Notes: generated by a model not told the origin, from the letters alone. Positions 6,830-16,051 are shown, counted from the stretch's first letter. The stretch is 64,000 nucleotides of DNA from Bacteroidales bacterium UBA4116 (GCA_002381645.1 DFXE01000010.1:589193-653192), one strand, 5' to 3'. Translations and numbers: made by a program.

Positions 6830-7699
6830 ATGAGTAAATATTATTACTTAATAGCAGGACTTCCCAATATCTCATTAGACGACAGCAAAATACCTTTTAC
6901 CGTCTCCGAATTCAGAGATGAGTTGAATAGTGTTTTGACTAATGAAGATAAAAAGCTTATCGATCTGTTCTTTTTGAAATTTGACAATAAGAATTTGATT
7001 GAACAAGCAAAATTTCCGGATGCAGATCCGGATCCAAGGGGAAGCATAACATACAGTGAGTTCAATGACATGATCAATGCATTGAAAGAAGAAGAGAAGC
7101 CTCCGAAAAACGATAAAATACCGGGATATTATATTGAATTTTTCAAAATGTATCTGAAAGCCGAGGCTAAAGGCGAAACAACCGAAATTCCATGGGAAGA
7201 CCGGTTAGCTTCGTTATATTATGAATATGCCATGAAGAACAGGAATACGTTCGTTTCCGAATGGTTTGAACTGAACCTGAATATCAACAATATGCTTACT
7301 GCCCTGACTGCCCGTAAATACAACCTGAACAGGGAAGATTATATCGTTGGAGAGAATGAAGTAGCCCGTAGCTTACGAACATCTAATGCGCGGGATTTCG
7401 GGTTGGGTGATTCCGTCAGCTATCTTAATGACGTACAACGAATCGCCGAAGAGCAGGATTTGTTGCTTCGTGAAAAGAAAATAGACCAGTTGAAATGGCA
7501 GTGGCTTGAAGATCAGACTTTTTTCAAGCCGTTCGACATTGAAAGCGTATTTGCCTATTTGCTCAAACTCGAGATAATGGAACGATGGGTTTCATTGGAT
7601 AGGGTTACCGGCGAAAAAACATTCCGCACATTGGTTGGAACCATGAAAAAAGGTAGTGACAGCACATTAGAAGAATTTAAAAGAAATAATAAAAAATAA
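6830..7699 (+). CDS. DUF2764 protein, V-ATPase C-like subunit of Bacteroidetes
   Basis: This 289-residue protein begins MSKYYYLIAGLPNISLDD, the hallmark of DUF2764. Members occur inside V-ATPase operons of Bacteroidetes and some spirochaetes and chlamydiae, at the place where other bacteria encode subunit C (the central-stalk socket that couples D/F to the c-ring). The segment from residue 96 to 165 (PGYYIEFFKMYLKA, LYYEYAMKNRNTFVSEWF, LNINNMLTALTARKYNL) is helical and resembles the repeats of C/d subunits. Its role as a C replacement is inferred from position and fold pattern. Two bases separate it from both neighbours, so translation is probably coupled. Confidence 0.85.
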   Translation: MSKYYYLIAGLPNISLDDSKIPFTVSEFRDELNSVLTNEDKKLIDLFFLKFDNKNLIEQAKFPDADPDPRGSITYSEFNDMINALKEEEKPPKNDKIPGYYIEFFKMYLKAEAKGETTEIPWEDRLASLYYEYAMKNRNTFVSEWFELNLNINNMLTALTARKYNLNREDYIVGENEVARSLRTSNARDFGLGDSVSYLNDVQRIAEEQDLLLREKKIDQLKWQWLEDQTFFKPFDIESVFAYLLKLEIMERWVSLDRVTGEKTFRTLVGTMKKGSDSTLEEFKRNNKK

Positions 7700-7701
7700 T
7701 T

Positions 7702-9459
7702 ATGGCTACGAAAGGAATCGTAAAAGGAATCGTATCCAATCTGGTAACCGTAGAGGTAGATGGGCCGGTTTCTCAAAATGAAATTTGTTACATTTCCGTC
7801 GAAGGCGTAAGGCTAATGTCGGAAGTTATCAAAGTTATCGGGAAAAATGCCTATACTCAGGTTTTTGAGAGTACACGCGGGATGCGGGTAGGCGATGAAG
7901 CTGAGTTTATGGGGCATATGCTTGAGGTAACGTTAGGTCCCGGAATGCTTTCGAGGAATTACGACGGTTTACAAAACGACCTGGATAAAATGACCGGAGT
8001 TTTCCTTCAACGCGGTGAGTATACTTTTCCGTTGAATGAAGAACAAGACTGGAGTTTTAAACCCCTGGCTAAAGTCGGCGACAAAGTGAAAGCAGGAGAT
8101 TGGCTGGGTGAAGTGGATGAAAATTTTCAGCCGCACAAGATCATGGTACCTTTTACTTTGGAAGGAGTATATACCGTAAAAGACCTTGTGGCAGAAGGCC
8201 ATTATTCCATAAAAGACAAAATAGCCGTTCTTACGGGTGAAGATGGGAAAGACGTTGATGTTACAATGATACAGAAATGGCCCGTAAAAAAAGCGATTAC
8301 CTGTTACAAAGAGAAACCACGTCCATATAAACTTCTGGAAACGGGTGTGCGTACCATAGACACCATGAATCCGATCGTGGAAGGAGGTACAGGTTTTATT
8401 CCCGGTCCGTTCGGAACAGGTAAAACGGTGCTCCAGCATGCGATCTCCAAACAAGCAGAAGCAGATATTGTGATTATAGCAGCCTGTGGTGAACGTGCAA
8501 ATGAAGTGGTGGAAATCTTTGCTGAATTCCCCCATTTGGACGACCCGCATACCGGGCGGAAACTGATGGAGCGTACTATCATTATTGCCAATACTTCCAA
8601 TATGCCTGTGGCTGCCCGTGAAGCATCAGTATATACGGCGATGACCATTGCGGAATATTACCGAACGATGGGATTAAAAGTATTATTAATGGCTGACTCT
8701 ACTTCCCGTTGGGCGCAAGCGTTACGTGAAATGTCGAACCGTTTGGAGGAATTGCCGGGTCCTGACGCATTCCCTATGGACCTTTCAGCTATTATTGCGA
8801 ATTTCTATGCACGCGCCGGACATGTGGAACTGGATAACGGACAAAGTGGCTCTGTAACCTTTATCGGTACGGTATCTCCTGCCGGTGGTAACCTGAAAGA
8901 ACCGGTAACGGAGAACACCAAAAAAGTGGCTCGTTGTTTCTATGCTTTGGAACAGGACCGGGCGGATAAGAAACGTTACCCTGCCATTAACCCTATCGAC
9001 AGTTATTCAAAATATCTGGAATATCCGGAATTCCAGGAATACATTTCAAAACATATATCGCCGACCTGGATAGACAAGGTGAATGATATCAAAACCCGTA
9101 TGCTGCGCGGAAAAGAGATTTCCGAACAAATCAATATCCTCGGAGATGACGGTGTACCGGTAGAGTATCATGTTACTTTCTGGAAATCAGAATTGATCGA
9201 CTTCGTAATCCTTCAACAAGATGCGTTTGATGCGATCGATTCGGTAACTTCTCTTGAACGTCAGGAATATATGTTGGATAAAGTGGTAAGTATTTGCCAT
9301 ACGGAATTTAAGTTCGATAACTTCAACGAAGTATCAGACTACTTTAAGAATATGATTAATATCTTTAAACAGATGAACTATTCCGAATACCAGAGCGATT
9401 CTTTCAATAAATTTGAAAAAGAGCTTGAAGAACTGTTGAAAGAAAGAATAGAAAATTAA
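7702..9459 (+). CDS. ntpA: V-type ATP synthase catalytic subunit A
   Basis: The protein has 585 residues, the usual length for bacterial subunit A. The order is an N-terminal beta barrel (residues 1-75), the bulge or non-homologous region (about 110-200), then the nucleotide-binding domain with P-loop GPFGTGKT at 235-242. Further along are the ACGERANEV segment near 258, a LLMADSTSRWAQALREMS segment, and a helical C-terminal domain. It hydrolyses or makes ATP at the A/B interfaces of the head. It is co-transcribed with the DUF2764 gene 2 bases before it and subunit B 6 bases after it. Confidence 0.98.
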   Translation: MATKGIVKGIVSNLVTVEVDGPVSQNEICYISVEGVRLMSEVIKVIGKNAYTQVFESTRGMRVGDEAEFMGHMLEVTLGPGMLSRNYDGLQNDLDKMTGVFLQRGEYTFPLNEEQDWSFKPLAKVGDKVKAGDWLGEVDENFQPHKIMVPFTLEGVYTVKDLVAEGHYSIKDKIAVLTGEDGKDVDVTMIQKWPVKKAITCYKEKPRPYKLLETGVRTIDTMNPIVEGGTGFIPGPFGTGKTVLQHAISKQAEADIVIIAACGERANEVVEIFAEFPHLDDPHTGRKLMERTIIIANTSNMPVAAREASVYTAMTIAEYYRTMGLKVLLMADSTSRWAQALREMSNRLEELPGPDAFPMDLSAIIANFYARAGHVELDNGQSGSVTFIGTVSPAGGNLKEPVTENTKKVARCFYALEQDRADKKRYPAINPIDSYSKYLEYPEFQEYISKHISPTWIDKVNDIKTRMLRGKEISEQINILGDDGVPVEYHVTFWKSELIDFVILQQDAFDAIDSVTSLERQEYMLDKVVSICHTEFKFDNFNEVSDYFKNMINIFKQMNYSEYQSDSFNKFEKELEELLKERIEN

Positions 9460-9465
9460 AGAGTT

Positions 9466-10788
9466 ATGGCAACAAAAGCATTTCAAAAAATATATACAAA
9501 AATTACACAGATCACGAAAGCTACCTGTTCGCTCAAAGCGTCGGGAGTCGGGTATGACGAGTTAGCATCCGTAGACGGAAAACTGGCTCAGGTGGTAAAG
9601 ATCATTGGTGATGAAGTGACCTTACAGGTGTTTTCCGGAACAGAAGGTATACGTACCAATGCAGAGGTGGTATTTATGGGTAAGGCTCCTTCCTTAAAGG
9701 TGGGCGATCAGTTGGCGGGCCGCTTTTTCAATGCATATGGCGACCCGATAGACGGCGGACCAATACCGGAAGGACAGGAAACTGAAATCGGCGGGCCTTC
9801 TGTTAATCCTGTACGGCGTGAACAACCTTCGGAATTAATCGCCACCGGTATTGCGGGTATCGACCTGAACAATACGTTGGTAACCGGACAAAAGATACCT
9901 TTCTTTGCTGACCCTGACCAACCCTATAACCAGGTGATGGCTATGGTGGCCTTACGCGCCCAGTCAGACAAAATTATACTGGGAGGTATGGGTATGACAA
10001 ACGACGATTACCTGTTTTTTAAAAATACGTTCAGCAACGCGGGAGCATTAGACCGTATCGTTAGTTTTATCAACACCACTGAAGACCCTTCGGTAGAACG
10101 TATCCTCGTACCTGACATGGCGTTAACCGCTGCAGAATATTTTGCTGTGCAAAAGAACGAAAAGGTATTGGTATTGCTTACCGACATGACAAACTACGCG
10201 GATGCCCTTGCGATCGTATCCAACCGTATGGACCAGATCCCGTCAAAGGATTCGATGCCGGGCTCTTTGTATTCGGACCTGGCCAAAATTTATGAAAAGG
10301 CGGTTCAGTTCCCTGATGGCGGTTCGATAACAATTATCGCAGTAACGACTTTATCGGGAGGAGATATTACCCATGCCGTTCCGGACAACACCGGATATAT
10401 TACGGAAGGACAGTTATACCTCCGTCGCGACAGTGATGTAGGTAAAGTAATTGTCGACCCTTTCCGGAGTTTATCACGTTTGAAACAGTTAGTAACAGGA
10501 AAGAAGACAAGAGAAGATCATCCGCAGGTTATGAATGCGGCAGTACGTCTTTATGCCGATGCTGCCAATGCAAAAACCAAATTGGAAAACGGATTCGATT
10601 TAACAGACTATGACAACCGTACTTTAGCGTTTGCAAAAGACTATTCGGAAAAGCTTTTAGCTATCGACGTAAATCTCGACACGACTGAAATGCTTGATGT
10701 AGCCTGGACATTATTCGCCAGTTATTTCTCTCCGGCAGAGGTTAATATCAAACAAGAACTGGTAGATAAATACTGGAAGAAAAAATAA
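9466..10788 (+). CDS. ntpB: V-type ATP synthase subunit B (non-catalytic)
   Basis: The protein has 440 residues, slightly shorter than the usual 460. It has the beta-barrel start, and the nucleotide-site region reads PFFADPDQPYNQVMA with no Walker A lysine, as expected for the non-catalytic regulatory subunit. Later conserved stretches are VLVLLTDMTNYADALAIVS and SMPGSLYSDLAKIYEKA, followed by LSRLKQLVTG. It alternates with subunit A in the A3B3 hexamer. The 106-base gap to the next gene holds an inverted repeat, which is unusual in this otherwise tightly packed operon. Confidence 0.97.
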   Translation: MATKAFQKIYTKITQITKATCSLKASGVGYDELASVDGKLAQVVKIIGDEVTLQVFSGTEGIRTNAEVVFMGKAPSLKVGDQLAGRFFNAYGDPIDGGPIPEGQETEIGGPSVNPVRREQPSELIATGIAGIDLNNTLVTGQKIPFFADPDQPYNQVMAMVALRAQSDKIILGGMGMTNDDYLFFKNTFSNAGALDRIVSFINTTEDPSVERILVPDMALTAAEYFAVQKNEKVLVLLTDMTNYADALAIVSNRMDQIPSKDSMPGSLYSDLAKIYEKAVQFPDGGSITIIAVTTLSGGDITHAVPDNTGYITEGQLYLRRDSDVGKVIVDPFRSLSRLKQLVTGKKTREDHPQVMNAAVRLYADAANAKTKLENGFDLTDYDNRTLAFAKDYSEKLLAIDVNLDTTEMLDVAWTLFASYFSPAEVNIKQELVDKYWKKK

Positions 10789-10789
10789 A

Positions 10790-10873
10790 AGTAGTCAAAG
10801 TAGTCAAAGAAGTAAAGTAATAAAAAGAATAACTTATTTAACTCCTGGGGAAGCGATAACTCCTTTGACTTCT
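10790..10873. repeat. Inverted repeat inside the V-ATPase operon, B-D gap
   Basis: AGTAGTCAAAG occurs at 10790-10800 and again, overlapping by two bases, at 10799-10809. Its near-perfect complement CTTTGACTTCT lies at 10863-10873. The gap also has repeated AACTCCT words. Similar CAAAG-type inverted repeats lie in operon gaps at 24853-24903 and 48831-48881. Possible roles are an RNA stem that sets expression between subunits B and D, or a small dispersed repeat. Confidence 0.5.
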
Positions 10874-10894
10874 TAACTCCTAAATAAATTAGAA

Positions 10895-11512
10895 ATGGCA
10901 ATAAGGTTTCAATACAATAAAACATCTCTTCAGCAACTGGAAAAGCAACTGAAGGTACGTGAGCGGTCCTTACCCACCATTAAGAGTAAGGAAAGCGCTT
11001 TGCGACTGGAAGTAAAGCGGACAAAGGATGAGGTGAATAAATTGGAACTTCAGCTTGAACAGGAAATTCAGAGTTACGAAAATATGGTAGCCTTGTGGAA
11101 TGAATTCACGCCCGAACTGATCAAAGTGAAGGATGTGCATCTTTCTACCAAGAAAATAGCAGGTGTAGTCGTACCGGTATTGGATGATATAGATTTTGAG
11201 GTAGGACGATATAGCCTGTTTAATACACCGTCGTGGACAACCGAAGGGATTGAACTACTAAAAGGATTGGCACGCGCCGGGATCGAAGTTGAATTTTCGG
11301 GAATGAAGTTGGAGTTATTAGAGCATGCAAGGAAAAAAACAACTCAAAAAGTTAATCTTTTTGAGAAAGTACAAATTCCTGGGTATAAAGATGCGATCAG
11401 AAAAGTGAAACGGTATATGGAAGACGAAGAAAGCCTTTCCAAAGCGTCACAAAAGATCATGCGTACCAATCTGGAAAAGCGTAAACTAAATGAAGAGGAG
11501 GAAGCATCATGA
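10895..11512 (+). CDS. ntpD: V-type ATP synthase subunit D (central stalk)
   Basis: The protein has 205 residues with two long helices, at about 8-62 (KTSLQQLEKQLKVRERSLPT onward) and 140-205, around a short central domain. This is the antiparallel coiled-coil layout of the D rotor shaft. The N-terminal motif (LKVRERSLPTIKSKESALR) is typical of the ATP-synt_D family. It turns inside A3B3 and links to the ring through the C-like subunit. Its stop codon overlaps the start of subunit I by four bases (ATGA), so the two are translationally coupled. Confidence 0.93.
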   Translation: MAIRFQYNKTSLQQLEKQLKVRERSLPTIKSKESALRLEVKRTKDEVNKLELQLEQEIQSYENMVALWNEFTPELIKVKDVHLSTKKIAGVVVPVLDDIDFEVGRYSLFNTPSWTTEGIELLKGLARAGIEVEFSGMKLELLEHARKKTTQKVNLFEKVQIPGYKDAIRKVKRYMEDEESLSKASQKIMRTNLEKRKLNEEEEAS

Positions 11513-13329
11513 TTATAAAAATGCGGAAATTTGCATTTATGGTATATCATCGTGAATATGATGAATTCCTTCATACGCTACGTGATTTGGGAGTAGTCCA
11601 TATAAAGGAAACAAAATCCATTACAGATAACGCTGAATTGCAGGAGATGATCTCCGAAAGAAAACGGGTAACTACTCTTTTACGTTTCCTTAAAAAATTA
11701 AATGAAGAAAAGGAAAATGTAACGTTATCTCCTGCCAACGACCTCAATAAAGAAGAAGCTATGAAGCTTGTTGAGCAAATTGAGGATCTACAAGAGAAGA
11801 AAGTTCAGTTAAAAGCCGTAAAACAATCCTTATCAAAAGATATCGATTATATGGAATTATGGGGCGATTTTAATTATGCCGATCTGAATCATCTCAAGGA
11901 AGCGGGATACGTTGTTAATTTCTTTACTTGTCCGACCTCACGATTCGAACCTAAATGGGTAGATGAGTATAATGCGATATTGATAAATAATTTTCAGTCG
12001 GTAACCTATTTCATAACTGTAACCCCAGAGGATACTGTTATTGAAATTGATGCTGAAAGAGCCAAAATGCCTGACCGCGGTTTATCAAAATTGCATGCGC
12101 GTAATAAAAAATTGATGGAAGATATCGCTGAACTGGATGAACAATTAGCCCGGCACGCTGCCACGGATTATAATACGATCGATGAACTGGATAAACATCT
12201 TGTAAATGAGTTTAACCTTGCTAACGTAATCATTCAGACAGACAAACAAGCTGGTGATAAACTTATGTTCCTCGAAGGATGGACTACAGATGATAATTCG
12301 GCGACATTAGTGAATGAATTAGACAAAAAAGGCTATTTTGTTCAGGAACTCGAGATTGAAGACGGGGACAAAATACCGGTGAAGCTGAAAAATAACAGTT
12401 TTGCCAAACTATTTGAACCTATCACAAAGTTGTATTCCATGCCAAATTATATGGAATTAGACCCTACCCCGTTATTTGCACCGTTCTTTATGCTCTTTTT
12501 CGGCTTATGCTTCGGTGACGGCGGATACGGTTTAATTATATTGCTGGTTTGTACTCTACTGAAAAGTAAAGTGAAACCCGATTTTAAACCATTCCTCACG
12601 TTATTCCAATGGCTGGGAGCTATGACCATAGTAGTCGGTACATTAACAGGTTCGTTCTTTGGCGTTTCATTGATTGAAGTTCCTGCATTCCAGTCGGTCA
12701 AAGATTATTTCCTTAACAGCGATAACCTGATGACCCTTTCCATTGTAATTGGTATTATCCATGTCATATTCGGAAAAACCGTTGCCGCTTATAAAACAAA
12801 AATACAAAGAGGCATCAAGCATAGTATTGCTCCTTTCGCATGGGTATTCGTAATCGCTTTTTCAGCCATAGCGATCGGACTTCCCGTACTGAATGTTCAT
12901 TTGCCGCAAACAGTCATATATATTTGCCTCGGAATAGCAGGCTTAGGATTTATTGTAGCCTTATTATACAATACACCCGGAAAAAACATATTCCTTAATT
13001 TCGGTACAGGTTTATGGAATACTTATAACATGGCTTCCGGATTGTTGGGTGATACGCTTTCCTACATCCGTCTGTTTGCGATCGGACTTACCGGTTCCAT
13101 ATTAGGAGGAGTTTTCAACTCATTAGCCATCACGATGACCGATGGACTTCCTATTGTAGCAAAAGTCATATGTATGTTCCTTATCCTGATTATCGGGCAC
13201 AGTTTGAACTTTGCCTTATGTATGATCAGCTCCTTGGTACATCCGCTTCGTCTGGTGTTTGTTGAATATTTCAAAAACTCCGAATACGAAGGCGGCGGTA
13301 AAGAATATTTACCATTCAAAAAAGCATAA
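11509..13329 (+). CDS. ntpI: V-type ATP synthase subunit I (membrane stator a)
   Basis: The protein has 606 residues. The first 310 or so form the cytoplasmic domain, with coiled-coil stretches at about 65-110 and 190-215. The membrane domain begins around residue 325 (PLFAPFFMLFFGLCFGDGGYG), with about seven membrane segments. The segment LGDTLSYIRLFAIGLTG carries R521, the expected essential arginine facing the ring glutamate of subunit K. This stator half-channel passes ions to the rotor. The ATGA overlap with subunit D and the 44-base gap to subunit K place it firmly in the operon. Confidence 0.96.
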   Translation: MIIKMRKFAFMVYHREYDEFLHTLRDLGVVHIKETKSITDNAELQEMISERKRVTTLLRFLKKLNEEKENVTLSPANDLNKEEAMKLVEQIEDLQEKKVQLKAVKQSLSKDIDYMELWGDFNYADLNHLKEAGYVVNFFTCPTSRFEPKWVDEYNAILINNFQSVTYFITVTPEDTVIEIDAERAKMPDRGLSKLHARNKKLMEDIAELDEQLARHAATDYNTIDELDKHLVNEFNLANVIIQTDKQAGDKLMFLEGWTTDDNSATLVNELDKKGYFVQELEIEDGDKIPVKLKNNSFAKLFEPITKLYSMPNYMELDPTPLFAPFFMLFFGLCFGDGGYGLIILLVCTLLKSKVKPDFKPFLTLFQWLGAMTIVVGTLTGSFFGVSLIEVPAFQSVKDYFLNSDNLMTLSIVIGIIHVIFGKTVAAYKTKIQRGIKHSIAPFAWVFVIAFSAIAIGLPVLNVHLPQTVIYICLGIAGLGFIVALLYNTPGKNIFLNFGTGLWNTYNMASGLLGDTLSYIRLFAIGLTGSILGGVFNSLAITMTDGLPIVAKVICMFLILIIGHSLNFALCMISSLVHPLRLVFVEYFKNSEYEGGGKEYLPFKKA

Positions 13330-13373
13330 ACAAAGAAATTAATAACAAGTAAAATAATTTAAACAATTTAGTT

Positions 13374-13823
13374 ATGGAAATTTTATTAGCTTACATCGGT
13401 ATCGCTTTTATGACCGGACTTTCATTTATAGGTAGTGCCTATGGTGTGACAATTGCAGGTAATGCAGTAGTAGGAGCAATGAAGAAAAACCCCGACGCAT
13501 TGGGTTCGTATATTGCATTAAGTGCACTACCAAGTTCTCAGGGTTTGTATGGTTTCGTTGCATATTTTATGATGCAAAAATATTTAGTTCCTGAAATTTC
13601 AATGTTGGCTGCATGTGCTATTTTAGGTGCCGGTATAATGATGGGATTCTCAGGCCTTTATTCATCCATTCGCCAGGCTCAGGTTTGTGCTAACGGTATT
13701 GCCGCGATCGGTGCAGGTCATAACGTATTCGCAGCAACGATGGTAATGGCAGTATTCCCCGAATTATACGCTATCCTTGCGTTACTCGTTGTTATCCTGA
13801 TCGGAGGAACAATCCCTATGTAA
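13374..13823 (+). CDS. ntpK: V-type ATP synthase subunit K (rotor ring), likely Na+ type
   Basis: The protein has 149 residues with four membrane helices, a fused double hairpin with one ion-binding carboxylate (E130 in FPELYAIL). Aligned to the Enterococcus hirae NtpK with a constant offset of nine, all five sodium ligands are kept or conservatively changed: L61 is L52, T64 is S55, Q65 is Q56, Q110 is Q101 and E139 is E130. The first hairpin carries the SQGLYGF motif. This points to a Na+-translocating enzyme, an inference from residue matches recalled from the E. hirae structure. It is the last gene of the operon and is followed by a strong terminator. Confidence 0.95.
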   Translation: MEILLAYIGIAFMTGLSFIGSAYGVTIAGNAVVGAMKKNPDALGSYIALSALPSSQGLYGFVAYFMMQKYLVPEISMLAACAILGAGIMMGFSGLYSSIRQAQVCANGIAAIGAGHNVFAATMVMAVFPELYAILALLVVILIGGTIPM

Positions 13824-13845
13824 TTTCTACTTATAAAACTATAAT

Positions 13846-13887
13846 TTAAAAAAATAAGATACCGATAAACCGGTATCTTATTTTTTT
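13846..13887. terminator. Bidirectional terminator after the V-ATPase operon
   Basis: An A-rich run leads into a stem of GATACCG (13858-13864) and CGGTATC (13871-13877), extended by TAA/TTA and A/T pairs, and followed by a run of seven T. It sits between the operon and the convergent DUF6599 gene and can serve both. Confidence 0.85.
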
Positions 13888-13905
13888 AGGTATGATATAA
13901 ATTGA

Positions 13906-14709
13906 CTAAAAACCAAAATCATCCGAATTATCTTCCTCGTCACTTCTATTAGAAGCGGATATTAAAATATAATCAGCATTACTCTTTATTATTTCTGTTG
14001 CCGACAACTTCTTTTTAACCTCTCCTATTTCTTCCGATTCGTTAAGATAAATCAATGCTTTATATTTATCAGATGTTTTATCAGGAATAAACCATATTCC
14101 AGAATAAGATATATCTTCAAGCATTTTTGCCAAAGAATAGTTTGCTGTCGATACGGATAACGGACCTTTTAAATATTTCAGGTTACCGGAATAAGGAGGT
14201 TTTATACCTAAAAGGTCTCCGGGAATATCCGGGTTCTCTTTTGTATCCATGTTCACATATTGACGTAAAAGCTGATCTACCCCATCCTTTGCCGTATGAG
14301 AACCGGAAGGAAAAACAACAGAAATATATTTATTGCCGGAAACAGCCTGTAATTGATAAGGAGATAGACAGTCAATACAACCCAACGTATCGGCACGTTG
14401 GCATTTGAATGTATGGAGCGAATAAATACCAAAAGCATCCGTTGCAGAAGGCATTTCGTAGACTTCGACAATATAGGTTTCGTTATTATAAACCACGTCC
14501 CTTACCGTTAATTTCTGAACGCCGTATTCAAGGAACTGGTCTGCTCCACCGTTCATAAAACCATACAGCCCTGACGCTGTAAATACACGTTCACGTTTCA
14601 GTTCCACATCCTGTGCGGCGCAGGTTAAGGGTGAGGGGTGAAAAGTGAAAGCCATTCCAATACATCCACTTAACAGTAGTTTTCTGATTTTTTTATTTAT
14701 CTTTTCCAT
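13906..14709 (-). CDS. DUF6599-family exported protein
   Basis: The protein has 267 residues with a signal peptide at about 1-32 (basic KINKKIRK, then a hydrophobic stretch, cleavage near CAAQD). The motif GLYGFMNGGADQFLEYG near residue 48 is characteristic of the DUF6599 family, whose members are exported and of unknown function. Later segments alternate strands typical of a periplasmic beta-rich protein (YIVEVYEMPSATDAFGIYS). It lies 14 bases after the DUF362 gene on the same strand, so the two probably form an operon whose products meet in the periplasm. Confidence 0.8.
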   Translation of the reverse strand: MEKINKKIRKLLLSGCIGMAFTFHPSPLTCAAQDVELKRERVFTASGLYGFMNGGADQFLEYGVQKLTVRDVVYNNETYIVEVYEMPSATDAFGIYSLHTFKCQRADTLGCIDCLSPYQLQAVSGNKYISVVFPSGSHTAKDGVDQLLRQYVNMDTKENPDIPGDLLGIKPPYSGNLKYLKGPLSVSTANYSLAKMLEDISYSGIWFIPDKTSDKYKALIYLNESEEIGEVKKKLSATEIIKSNADYILISASNRSDEEDNSDDFGF

Positions 14710-14723
14710 TTCCGGTTTTTCTT

Positions 14724-15878
14724 CTATACTTTCAACTCAATAAGTTCAATCCTGTCTTTATCCGCCACACCGAGTTGAAGCTCTCCGGCCAGTTCCATAA
14801 ACCTGCGGTCGGCCTTTTTTTCTTCCGATTGTACAGCTTCTTCCATACGTTTGGCCATCACAATATCATAACATATACGGTCAACAGCTACCGGATCGCT
14901 TCCGGCAAGAACCGTTTTATACTGGCAGATATATTGCGGATTAGCTGAGGGTCCGCCTTCAAAACAACCTAAAATCCCATCCACAATATTGAGTACAACC
15001 TTATCGCGCAACGGAGGAAATGCACAGGCATACGCACTTGTCTCATGCCATAGGTCCTTATGCAACCGCCCGGTGTTGGTAAGGCTACCAAAAGCAAGGT
15101 TTTTCATACAGACGGTTATAGATGTTCCGGCATTCTTAAGAACCGGCACATTAATAATCTTGGTTACCTTCTCCGTACATATTTTCGAAAAGTAAGAATA
15201 CTTGCCGCCATTTACCATATAAGGTAAAGTATATTCATCGTATTCCCCTTCCACATCCGCAAAGAAATAATGGCTTTTATCAATCCAATCCTCACTATAG
15301 AACCGTCCTTCGCTATTGATGTAACTTTTATTATCATCATAACATTCCGTCGACATAAAAGTTATACCGGGATAGTTTGTTTCATTGAAATCGGCATCCT
15401 CCAATCCCTCTTGCCTTCTATCCCAGATGATCAGTCTGTTTTTCGGAATACCCGCATCTACGAGCTGTTTTACAACCGACCGGGTAATAGCGTGCGAAGT
15501 AGAAAGCAGTCTGCCCCCTATCGGATTTACTTTGATACCAATCATATCATCGGGTGTCACAAACTGCAGCCAGGCTTTTGTCAGATCAGTTTCACCCGTA
15601 AGGTTGAGCATACAGGTTTTTACCATCTCATAAGCTGCCGGTTCATAAGGTTTGCCGTCTGCAATACAATTCGCATGATCCGTTTTTACCACCTTACCGG
15701 GGTATTTTCCCGGCATCGAACTACTATTTCTGGGAATAGTCACCGCATCAGAAATATTGGTGGCCGGTTTTACCGTAGCCTGTACTAATCCAGGAGCGGG
15801 AGCAGCTTTTATAATGGGCGATAGTACAGCGCTTGCACCACCTACTGCCAGAGAACGAAAGAAATTACGTCTTTTCAT
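14724..15878 (-). CDS. DUF362 domain protein with Tat signal
   Basis: The protein has 384 residues. It starts MKRRNFFRSLAVGGASAVLS, a twin-arginine signal (RRNFF), so it is exported folded, probably with a cofactor. The body matches DUF362: NPIGGRLLSTSHAITRSVV, the NVPVLKNAGTSITVCMKNLA stretch, DGILGCFEGGPSANP and VLAGSDPVAVDRICYDI. DUF362 proteins are often linked to iron-sulfur redox systems, but no ferredoxin-type CxxCxxC cluster is seen here. A TATATTTG box lies upstream at 15912-15919. It is first in the operon with the DUF6599 gene. The function is unknown. Confidence 0.88.
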   Translation of the reverse strand: MKRRNFFRSLAVGGASAVLSPIIKAAPAPGLVQATVKPATNISDAVTIPRNSSSMPGKYPGKVVKTDHANCIADGKPYEPAAYEMVKTCMLNLTGETDLTKAWLQFVTPDDMIGIKVNPIGGRLLSTSHAITRSVVKQLVDAGIPKNRLIIWDRRQEGLEDADFNETNYPGITFMSTECYDDNKSYINSEGRFYSEDWIDKSHYFFADVEGEYDEYTLPYMVNGGKYSYFSKICTEKVTKIINVPVLKNAGTSITVCMKNLAFGSLTNTGRLHKDLWHETSAYACAFPPLRDKVVLNIVDGILGCFEGGPSANPQYICQYKTVLAGSDPVAVDRICYDIVMAKRMEEAVQSEEKKADRRFMELAGELQLGVADKDRIELIELKV

Positions 15879-15911
15879 GGGAGAAGATTTTTAAATTATC
15901 ACCTTAAAATA

Positions 15912-15919
15912 CAAATATA
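15912..15919 (-). promoter_or_regulatory. -7 box (TATATTTG) for the DUF362/DUF6599 operon
   Basis: The minus strand reads TATATTTG, predicting a start near 15905 and a leader of about 27 bases. Confidence 0.55.
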
Positions 15920-16020
15920 CCATCTTCTGCCCTAAATATTTACAAACCATTCCATATATCTCTTTCAGCATAGCTCTTAATAGACTGTATCCTCAATTAT
16001 AAGATAACGAAAGATTATTG

Positions 16021-16028
16021 TAACTTTG
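16021..16028 (+). promoter_or_regulatory. -7 box (TAACTTTG) for topB
   Basis: A TAnnTTTG match that predicts a start near 16035, 17 bases before the topB ATG. Confidence 0.55.
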
Positions 16029-16051
16029 TAAGTTGATCAATCGGCTTATAA

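Noticed and set aside
7969..8648. Long minus-strand frames inside the V-ATPase A gene
   Set aside because: They overlap a certain gene and encode no known domain.
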